Assembly: GCA_035499215.1 (NCBI GenBank)
Contig: DATJZH010000452.1
Span: 1 to 26,753, forward strand
From: DATJZH01 sp035499215
GTDB lineage: Bacteria; Actinomycetota; Actinomycetes; Streptosporangiales; Streptosporangiaceae
Direction: 5' to 3'
Length of the DNA stretch: 26,753 bases
The stretch's first letter is position 1. The number at the start of each line of letters is the position of its first letter. This document shows, piece by piece, positions 21,652 to 26,753 of the stretch. Position numbers and translations under genes: made by a program. Under the pieces are notes generated by a model. The model was not told the DNA's origin. It was given only the letters and a program-made list of their open reading frames with translations, and made no database searches.

Positions 21652-22751
21652 GACCGCTCCCAGTAGCTCGGGCCCACGGGCTCATGGAAATCGCTCCGCG
21701 CGACCAGGTAGCCAGCGGAATTCACCGTCATCGGCAGCTGCGGCAGCGGCCGGGTGGCAGGCCCGAAGAGCACCTGGGCGCCGCGCGGCGCGTCGAAGGT
21801 GGACTGGTGGCACGGGCAGAGAATGTGCTGCGTGGTCTGCTCGTACAGCGCGGCCGGGCAGCCGAGGTGGGTGCAGATCTTGGAATAGGCGACGATCCCG
21901 TCGACTGTCCAGTTCAGCACTGTCGGCGGCTGCAGCACGCCAGGCGCGAACTTGATGATGACCACGGCGGCCTTGGCAAGCGCGTCGTCGTCGTTCTGGA
22001 ATCCCTCCGGCACAACGGTGATCATCCCGCCGGGCGAGTCGAAGTCGCCGGGCGTGAGCGGGCGGTTGCTGCCGGCGGTCAGCAGCCGCATTCCCCTGCG
22101 CCAGACCGTGTTCTCCAGGCTCGTGCCCGGCAGCGGGCCCATGTCGCGCAGCAGGACGATCGGCGCGAGCGCGACCGGTACCGTGGCGGCGATCAGGGTA
22201 CGGCGCAGCAGCGGCCGGCTGACGAACCCGCTCGCCTCGGTGCCCTCCTCGAAGGTCTTGGCGAACGCTGCCCGGTCCTCGGGACTCGACGCGAGCGGGT
22301 GGCGCTCCTCGGTCTGCTCCACGACCGGCATGACCTGCCGCACCCAGATGGTGGCGCCGACGCCCAGGCCCAGGAAGGCCAGCCCCATAGTGGAGCCCAG
22401 CACCAGGTTGGAGTGCAGCGCCCCGTTGACGGTGTGCACCTGAAACAGCGCGTAGCAGACGATGAACGCGAAGCCAGCCAGCATCGCGATGATGAAGCAC
22501 GCCGCCACGACGCGCTCGGCCCTCTTGGCCCGCTCCGGGTCACTCACCTCAGCGGGCAGCTCGCGCGGCTGGGCCTGCGGCTCGTCGTCGGCCTGGCCGA
22601 GCAGCGTCCTGGCCTGCGCCGGGGGCGGAGTGCCGATCACCCGGTGCGGGACAGCCGGGCCTTCATCCGCCGCCGGCTCCGCGCCCGGCTGGCCGGCCTG
22701 GCTGCCGCGGCGGGCGTCGCCAGGCTGCCCGCCGGCACTGGTGTCACTCAT
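21648..22751 (-). CDS. qcrA: Rieske iron-sulfur subunit of the bcc complex
   Basis: A 367-residue Rieske protein. The first 75 residues are a polar Gly/Ala/Pro-rich cytoplasmic extension. Three membrane helices follow (about 82-105, 115-137 and 185-202), as in other actinobacterial QcrA, and then the [2Fe-2S] domain with Cys293, His295, Cys312 and His315 as ligands (CTHLGC and CPCHQSTF) and Cys298-Cys314 as the structural disulfide. ATG 22751 is chosen because GGGAGG lies just upstream; an ATG at 22763 is also in frame. It overlaps qcrC by 8 nt and qcrB by 4 nt, so the three are coupled. Confidence 0.97.
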   Translation of the reverse strand: MSDTSAGGQPGDARRGSQAGQPGAEPAADEGPAVPHRVIGTPPPAQARTLLGQADDEPQAQPRELPAEVSDPERAKRAERVVAACFIIAMLAGFAFIVCYALFQVHTVNGALHSNLVLGSTMGLAFLGLGVGATIWVRQVMPVVEQTEERHPLASSPEDRAAFAKTFEEGTEASGFVSRPLLRRTLIAATVPVALAPIVLLRDMGPLPGTSLENTVWRRGMRLLTAGSNRPLTPGDFDSPGGMITVVPEGFQNDDDALAKAAVVIIKFAPGVLQPPTVLNWTVDGIVAYSKICTHLGCPAALYEQTTQHILCPCHQSTFDAPRGAQVLFGPATRPLPQLPMTVNSAGYLVARSDFHEPVGPSYWERS

Positions 22752-23556
22752 GAGCCCTCCCATGCCTCGCGGCTATCCACATAGCCGCCAGCACCATGAA
22801 CAGCAGCAGGCCGAGGAACACGACCAGGCCCTCGGTCACCGGCCCGACCCGGCCGAGGCTGAAGCCGCCGGGATTCGGCTGTGATCTCTCGCCGGTGACG
22901 TACGCGATGATGTCGCGCTTCTCGCTGGGCGTGACGGTGCTGTCGTTGAACACCGGCATGGCCTCGGGACCGGTCAGCATCGCCGTGTAGATCTGACTGG
23001 GTGTCGACTGATCCAGCGGCGGGGCGTACTTGCCGTAGGTGAGGGCGCCGCCCGCGCCGGAGAAGTTGTGGCACTGCGCGCAGTTGGTGATGAACAGCGA
23101 CTGGCCGAGGGCCACGTCAGCCCCGTTGGTGCTCACCTGGGCCGCTGACGGGATTTCCGGGCCGCCGCCCAGCGACTGGATGTAGGCAGCGATTGCCAGC
23201 GTCTGGCGCGGGTTCAGCTCCGGTTCCTTGCGCGGCTGCTCGGCCTCGTTCTGCTTGGCCGGCATCCGTCCCGTGCTGACCTGGAAGTAGACGGCGGCGG
23301 CCCCGACGCCGATCAGGCTCGGGCCCACGCCGCTGACTCCCTGGGCAGCGAAGCCGTGGCAGCTCGCGCAGTTCTCCTCGAAAAGGCTCCTGCCCTCGGC
23401 GATCTGCGCCTGCTGCGCCGCAGTGGGCGCGGCGGCGCTGGCCGTGCTGCCGGTACCGGTGAGGACAGCGTAGGCCGCGCCGACGAGGAGCAGGCCCAGC
23501 AGGACGACGGCGTATCCCGCCGCGTGGTGCCGCCGCCGCCGCTTGATCGGTGTCAC
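22744..23556 (-). CDS. qcrC: Di-heme cytochrome c subunit of the bcc complex
   Basis: A 270-residue membrane-anchored cytochrome with two c-type hemes: CASCH (63-67) and CAQCH (159-163), with Met98 and Met200 as probable distal ligands. An N-terminal anchor (about 13-35) and a C-terminal helix (about 240-262) flank the exposed domains. Fused dihemes of this kind replace soluble cytochrome c and feed electrons directly to CtaC in the bcc-aa3 supercomplex. GTG 23556 is preferred because GGGGA lies 5 nt upstream and the basic IKRRRRHH precedes the anchor. It starts 20 bp after ctaE. Confidence 0.96.
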   Translation of the reverse strand: MTPIKRRRRHHAAGYAVVLLGLLLVGAAYAVLTGTGSTASAAAPTAAQQAQIAEGRSLFEENCASCHGFAAQGVSGVGPSLIGVGAAAVYFQVSTGRMPAKQNEAEQPRKEPELNPRQTLAIAAYIQSLGGGPEIPSAAQVSTNGADVALGQSLFITNCAQCHNFSGAGGALTYGKYAPPLDQSTPSQIYTAMLTGPEAMPVFNDSTVTPSEKRDIIAYVTGERSQPNPGGFSLGRVGPVTEGLVVFLGLLLFMVLAAMWIAARHGRAHE

Positions 23557-23576
23557 TGCTTTCCCCAGTTCCCGGC

Positions 23577-24212
23577 TCAGTGGATAAGGTAGATGGTCGT
23601 ATACAGGCCGATCCACACGACGTCCACGAAGTGCCAGTAGTACGAGACGACAATGGCGCTGACCTGCTGCTCGCGGGTGAACTTCTTGGCCGCGAAAGTA
23701 CGGCCCAGCAGGAACAGGAACGCGACCAGGCCACCTGTGACGTGCGCACTGTGAAATCCGGTGGTCAGGTAGAACACCGACCCGTAGTTGCTCGACGACA
23801 GCGTCACGTGCTGGTCACGAACCAGCGACGCGTACTCGTATGCCGTGCCGGAGACGAACCACAGTCCCATCAGGAAGGACAGCACGTACCATTCGCGCAG
23901 GCCCCATCGGGCCGGATTCCAGATCGGGCCGGCCCGCCTGATCTGGCCGCGTTCCACGGCGAACACGCCGAGCTGGCAGGTGACGCTGGACAGCAGCAGC
24001 ACGATGGTGTCGATGGTGGCCAGCCGCAGATCCAGGGTCGCGCCCGGCCAGGGCTTGCCCATGCCCTTATCGACCGAGCGGATCGTGAAGTACATGGCGA
24101 AGAGTGCGGCGAAGAACATCAGCTCGGACGACAACCAGATGATTGTCCCGACGCTGACAAGGTTGGGTCTGCTCGTCGGGCTACGAGGAGCAGCCTCGGT
24201 TGCTGTCGCCAC
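23577..24212 (-). CDS. ctaE: Cytochrome c oxidase subunit III
   Basis: A 211-residue subunit III with five membrane helices, fewer than the seven of mitochondrial COX III but usual for actinobacteria. Signatures are IIWLSSELMFFAALFAMYF near the start, LTTGFHSAHVTGGL and YYWHFVDVVWIGLYTTIYL at the end. It supports stability and proton uptake of the aa3 oxidase. GTG 24212 is chosen because AATAAT ends 6 nt upstream (a leaderless promoter) and the longer upstream frame is not family-like. It heads the ctaE-qcrC-qcrA-qcrB operon, divergent from the receiver-like gene. Confidence 0.95.
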   Translation of the reverse strand: MATATEAAPRSPTSRPNLVSVGTIIWLSSELMFFAALFAMYFTIRSVDKGMGKPWPGATLDLRLATIDTIVLLLSSVTCQLGVFAVERGQIRRAGPIWNPARWGLREWYVLSFLMGLWFVSGTAYEYASLVRDQHVTLSSSNYGSVFYLTTGFHSAHVTGGLVAFLFLLGRTFAAKKFTREQQVSAIVVSYYWHFVDVVWIGLYTTIYLIH

Positions 24213-24218
24213 GGGCCC

Positions 24219-24225
24219 ATTATTA
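24219..24225 (-). promoter_or_regulatory. -10 element, predicted leaderless ctaE-qcrCAB mRNA
   Basis: On the reverse strand TAATAAT (containing AATAAT, one base from TATAAT) is followed by GGGCCC and GTG 24212. No ribosome binding site is present. This is the likely main promoter for the reductase operon. Confidence 0.5.
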
Positions 24226-24266
24226 CGACACCGCGTAGGGAGACGTCGCGCGACCCCCCGGGTCGG

Positions 24267-24272
24267 TACCAT
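24267..24272 (+). promoter_or_regulatory. -10 element, predicted leaderless receiver-like gene
   Basis: TACCAT is followed by 8 nt and ATG 24281, with no ribosome binding site. It is 41 bp from the divergent ctaE -10. Confidence 0.45.
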
Positions 24273-24280
24273 CCACTTTC

Positions 24281-24682
24281 ATGAAGGTTGTTGTGTACAG
24301 CCATGACGCCGGTACCCGGGCACAGATCAAGCTCGCCATCGGCCGTCGGCCCGCTCCTGACGTGCCAGAAGCCGAGGTGATCGAGGTGGCCACGCACCCG
24401 GCCCTGATCCGGCTGCTCGATGCCGGCGGCGCTGACGTCATGGTGCTGGACGGCGAGGCTCAGCCCGCCGGGGGCATGGGTGTGTGCCGTCAGGCGAAGG
24501 ACGAGGAGTACGACTGCCCGCCGGTGCTGCTGGTCATCGGCCGGGCGGACGACGGCTGGCTGGCGACCTGGTCGCGCGCCGACGCCGTGGTCAGCCATCC
24601 CATCGAACCGGCGGCGCTGGCCCAGGCTCTGGCCGGCCTGATGCGCCAGCGCGCGGCGGGCTCTGCCGTCGCGCAGGCCTGA
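24281..24682 (+). CDS. Degenerate response-regulator receiver domain protein
   Basis: A 133-residue stand-alone receiver-like protein. The pattern KVVVYSHDAGTRAQI, then ADVMVLDGEA (Asp57 in the phosphorylation position) and PPVLLVIG fits a CheY fold. Only one acidic residue (Asp9) remains of the usual pair, the conserved Thr/Ser after the fourth strand appears to be Gly87, and the Lys-Pro motif is replaced by His106-Pro107. It probably cannot be phosphorylated in the normal way. It lacks an output domain. Proteins like this lie beside ctaE in other actinobacteria by my recollection, but the function is unknown. No histidine kinase is nearby. A perfect hairpin follows the stop. Confidence 0.75.
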   Translation: MKVVVYSHDAGTRAQIKLAIGRRPAPDVPEAEVIEVATHPALIRLLDAGGADVMVLDGEAQPAGGMGVCRQAKDEEYDCPPVLLVIGRADDGWLATWSRADAVVSHPIEPAALAQALAGLMRQRAAGSAVAQA

Positions 24683-24683
24683 C

Positions 24684-24709
24684 CGGGCTTGCGCTGCCGC
24701 GCAAGCCCG
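24684..24709 (+). terminator. Perfect 10-bp hairpin after the receiver-like gene
   Basis: CGGGCTTGCG (24684-24693) and CGCAAGCCCG (24700-24709) pair perfectly around a 6-nt loop, beginning one base after the stop. No U-tract. It should separate this gene from trpD. Confidence 0.65.
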
Positions 24710-24794
24710 CCGCCGTCCGCCTGGCCCTTTGCCGGAAAACCTGCTACTCCGCCAGCACTCCGCCCGGCGCCATCTCGCAACCCTGGGAGCCCCT

Positions 24795-25853
24795 ATGGAC
24801 TCGCGCGCAGCCTGGCCCGCGCTGATCGGCGCGCTGATCAAGGGGGAGACGCTCACGGCCGAGGAGACGGCCTGGGCGATGAGCGAGATCATGGCCGGGG
24901 CGGCGACGCCCGCGCAGATCGCCGGGTTCGGCGTTGCGCTGCGGATCAAGGGCGAGACGGTCGCCGAGGTAACCGGCCTGGCGCAGGTGATGCTGGCGCA
25001 GGCTGCCCCGATCAGCGTGCCCGGCCGGGTGGTTGACCTGGTCGGCACGGGCGGCGACGGGGCGCGCACGGTCAACATCTCCACGATGGGCACTATCGCG
25101 GCTGCCGCGGCTGGCGCGCGGATGGTCAAGCACGGCAACCGGGCAGCCTCGTCGGCCTGCGGGACCGCCGACGTGCTTGAGGCGCTGGGCGTGGTGATTG
25201 ATCTCCCGCCCGAGGCCACCGAGCAGCTAGTGGCCGAGACGGGCGTCGGCTTCCTTTTCGCGCCGCTGTATCACCCGGCGCTCCGGCACACCGCTGTCCC
25301 GCGCCGCGAGCTCGGCGTGCCCACTGTCTTCAACGTCCTCGGCCCGGTGGCCAACCCGGCACGCCCGAGAGCCCAGGCGGTGGGCGTGGCGGACGCCCGG
25401 ATGGGCCCGGTCCTGGCTGGCGTGCTGGCCGGACGGGGCTGCTCGGCGCTGGTGTTCCGCGGCGACGACGGGCTGGACGAGCTGACGACGACAGCCCCCT
25501 CCACGGTCTGGGTCGTGCACCAAGGCACCGTGAGCCAGGCAGAACTTGATCCGGCCGAGCTGGGAATCGAGCGGTCCCGGCCAGCGGACCTGCGCGGCGG
25601 CGACGCGTCGGTCAACGCCGCGGTCGCGCGGGCCTTTCTCGGCGGCCAGCGCGGGCCAGTGCGCGACACGGCGCTGCTGAATGCCGCGGCAGCGCTCGCA
25701 GCCGACGCTGGAGTACCGGGCCCCGATGATCTCGTGCCGGTGCTGGCCGATGGCTACGCGCGAGCCTCCAGGGCGGTCGACTCGGGAGCAGCCAGCGAAC
25801 TGCTTGTTCGCTGGGCCGCGGCGAGCCGCCGACTCGCGCTGAAAGGCTCCTGA
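24795..25853 (+). CDS. trpD: Anthranilate phosphoribosyltransferase
   Basis: A 352-residue enzyme joining anthranilate and PRPP in tryptophan synthesis. Motifs: GTGGDGARTVNIST (84-97, PRPP binding), KHGNRAASSACG (112-123, anthranilate site), FLFAPLYHPAL, NVLGPVANPARP, and RGDDGLDELT with the metal-binding Asp-Glu. ATG 24795 has GGGAG 5 nt upstream. No other trp genes are in view, and the leader has no Trp-rich peptide, so there is no sign of attenuation. The lone trpD beside ctaE-qcrCAB is conserved in mycobacteria (Rv2192c). Confidence 0.96.
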   Translation: MDSRAAWPALIGALIKGETLTAEETAWAMSEIMAGAATPAQIAGFGVALRIKGETVAEVTGLAQVMLAQAAPISVPGRVVDLVGTGGDGARTVNISTMGTIAAAAAGARMVKHGNRAASSACGTADVLEALGVVIDLPPEATEQLVAETGVGFLFAPLYHPALRHTAVPRRELGVPTVFNVLGPVANPARPRAQAVGVADARMGPVLAGVLAGRGCSALVFRGDDGLDELTTTAPSTVWVVHQGTVSQAELDPAELGIERSRPADLRGGDASVNAAVARAFLGGQRGPVRDTALLNAAAALAADAGVPGPDDLVPVLADGYARASRAVDSGAASELLVRWAAASRRLALKGS

Positions 25854-25856
25854 GCG

Positions 25857-26144
25857 TCAGGCAGGCTCGGCGTAGCCGATCGCGAATGCCGCCTCGAGGT
25901 CGTGCCGGGAGTACGCGCGGAACGCGATGTGGGTCTCGGTATGGGTGACGCCTGCCACCTTGTTAACCGTGCCCGGGATCACGTCGCCGAGTTCCTCGTG
26001 GTCACGGACCCGGACCATGGCCACCAGATCGAATTCACCCGTCACCGAGTACACCTCGCTGACCTGGGGTATCTGGGCGATAGTCTCGGCCGTCTCCGGA
26101 ATGCGCGCGACGTTGGCCTTGATCAGAACGATAGCCGTGACCAC
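25857..26144 (-). CDS. Stand-alone Lrp/AsnC-type ligand-binding (RAM) domain protein
   Basis: A 95-residue protein equal to the C-terminal alpha-beta effector domain of Lrp/AsnC regulators (TAIVLIKANVARIPETAETI, VSEVYSVTGEFDLVAMVRV, VAGVTHTETHIAF), without the helix-turn-helix. Such small domains form dimers or higher rings and bind amino acids. They may sense ligand or modulate full-length Lrp proteins. The GTG start has AGGAGG 5 nt upstream. It ends 3 bp from the convergent trpD stop, which makes an amino-acid-related role tempting but unproven. Confidence 0.9.
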   Translation of the reverse strand: MVTAIVLIKANVARIPETAETIAQIPQVSEVYSVTGEFDLVAMVRVRDHEELGDVIPGTVNKVAGVTHTETHIAFRAYSRHDLEAAFAIGYAEPA

Positions 26145-26189
26145 TGCCGCCTCCTCGCCCGCGGGGAGCCCGCGCCCCGCTGCGGCAGT

Positions 26190-26195
26190 AGCGTA
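26190..26195 (-). promoter_or_regulatory. Candidate -10 of the Lrp-like gene
   Basis: TACGCT on the reverse strand would give a transcript starting near 26183 with a leader of about 40 nt ending in AGGAGG. No clear -35. Confidence 0.35.
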
Positions 26196-26250
26196 CCGCC
26201 TCGCCGTCCGCCCGTGACCTCATCAGCTCGCCGTCCGGCGTGACTTATCG

Positions 26251-26294
26251 GGCCGTGAGCCCGGCGAGGTCAGGCGGTGAGCCCGGCGAGCAGC
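26251..26294 (-). repeat. 22-bp duplication around the exonuclease stop codon
   Basis: Two copies with a 22-bp period. GTGAGCCCGGCGAG occurs at 26255-26268 and again at 26277-26290, and three of four flanking bases also match. One copy codes the last residues and the other lies just after the stop (26272-26270). Confidence 0.75.
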
Positions 26295-26753
26295 CGCCGG
26301 CGCGGGGCAGCCAGCAGCGCGAGCAGCCCGAGCAGAACGTCGGCCGTGGCCTGGGCATCGGCCAGTGCCCGGTGGCACGGCCTGGTCCCGGCCGCGAAGA
26401 ACTCCGCAAGGGTCGCCAGCTTGCAGTCGGGCACGCCGGCCGGGCCAGCCACGCCGCCGAGGACCAGCCGGGCCAGCACCGCCGTGTCGATCACCGCGAA
26501 GGCGGGCCAGCCGACTCCGCAGGACCTGGACGCCGCCGACAGGAAGCCGATGTCGAACGGGGCATTGTGCGCGGCGAGCACGCAACCGCTGGAAAATCCG
26601 AGGAACCACGGAAGCACGGCGTCGATGGGCGGCGCCTGGCAGACCAGCGCGTCGGTGATGCCGGTGAGCCCGGCTATCTCCGGCGGGATGGCGCGGCCGG
26701 GATCGACCAGCGAGGAGAACTCACCGGCCCGCTGGCCGCCGCTGAGCCGCACG
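26270..26753 (-). CDS. DEDDh 3'-5' exonuclease (DnaQ-like), 5' end cut by window
   Basis: The C-terminal 160 residues of a DnaQ-type exonuclease. The start and the first catalytic motif (DxE) lie beyond the window edge. Exo II is visible as AAHNAPFDIGFL and Exo III as HRALADAQATADVL with the DEDDh His. The segment PGRAIPPEIAGLTGITDALV is also typical. In mycobacteria the related protein (Rv2191) continues into a GIY-YIG/UvrC-like domain, but here the stop follows soon after Exo III, so this is a single-domain form or a shortened one. Role: editing or trimming of DNA 3' ends, exact process unknown. Confidence 0.9.
   Translation of the reverse strand, partial: VRLSGGQRAGEFSSLVDPGRAIPPEIAGLTGITDALVCQAPPIDAVLPWFLGFSSGCVLAAHNAPFDIGFLSAASRSCGVGWPAFAVIDTAVLARLVLGGVAGPAGVPDCKLATLAEFFAAGTRPCHRALADAQATADVLLGLLALLAAPRRRLLAGLTA

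Noticed and set aside
20329..21666. A 445-codon forward open frame opposite qcrB
   Set aside because: Another antisense shadow with an Arg/Gln/Asp/Val-rich composition. qcrB is certain.
24683..24794. Tryptophan attenuator before trpD
   Set aside because: No leader peptide with Trp codons, and the hairpin lacks a competing antiterminator that I can see. It is better read as the terminator of the upstream gene.

Overview
This is a chromosomal window from a high-GC actinobacterium. The evidence is the very high GC, the frequent GTG starts, the bcc-aa3 respiratory genes, an ErpA-type protein, an AdoK/CbhK-type adenosine kinase, and a PspA-PspAA-HtpX-PspAB stress block. The gene content (DEDDh exonuclease, trpD, ctaE-qcrCAB, ctaF, ctaC, adoK, erpA, a DUF3043 protein) matches, from memory, the Mycobacterium tuberculosis Rv2191-Rv2206 neighbourhood and its Streptomyces counterpart. 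The core is therefore an old conserved actinobacterial neighbourhood, not a mobile island. A secreted sedolisin (S53) and a CobU with a degenerate N-terminal domain suggest a soil or acid-tolerant lineage (Streptosporangiales/Treboniales-like), but taxonomy is not settled by the sequence. I see no tRNA, rRNA, insertion sequence, prophage or CRISPR array.

Layout. 1-5400: a zinc-ribbon/DUF4190-like membrane protein with YQQ repeats, a PfkB-type sugar kinase, a CobU fusion, a 70-aa conserved protein, an aldo/keto reductase and a DUF3043 membrane protein. 5400-8710: the envelope-stress block pspA-pspAA, then htpX and pspAB. 8760-11700: nadA (reverse), erpA and adoK (forward). 11800-13860: a secreted S53 peptidase in reverse. 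14000-24220: the respiratory block, made of ctaG, a cysteine desulfurase/TusA pair (reverse), ctaC-ctaD-ctaF (forward) and ctaE-qcrC-qcrA-qcrB (reverse). 24280-26753: a receiver-like protein, trpD, a stand-alone Lrp/AsnC ligand-binding domain, and a DEDDh exonuclease cut by the window edge.

How they work together. QcrC, QcrA and QcrB form the menaquinol:cytochrome c reductase whose di-heme subunit should pass electrons directly to the CuA centre of CtaC. CtaD, CtaE and CtaF complete the aa3 oxidase, and CtaG probably helps assemble its copper centre. ErpA, the desulfurase/TusA pair and the Fe-S enzyme NadA add a sulfur/iron-sulfur theme beside the Rieske protein. The Psp/HtpX group guards the membrane that houses these complexes.

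The most interesting non-coding signal is a recurrent promoter geometry. TAnnnT-like -10 hexamers sit 6-8 nt before the start codons of at least five or six genes, which predicts leaderless mRNAs, including divergent ones for ctaE and the receiver-like gene. Two reverse-strand genes (nadA and the exonuclease) also have short tandem duplications of their 3' ends beside or across the stop codon.
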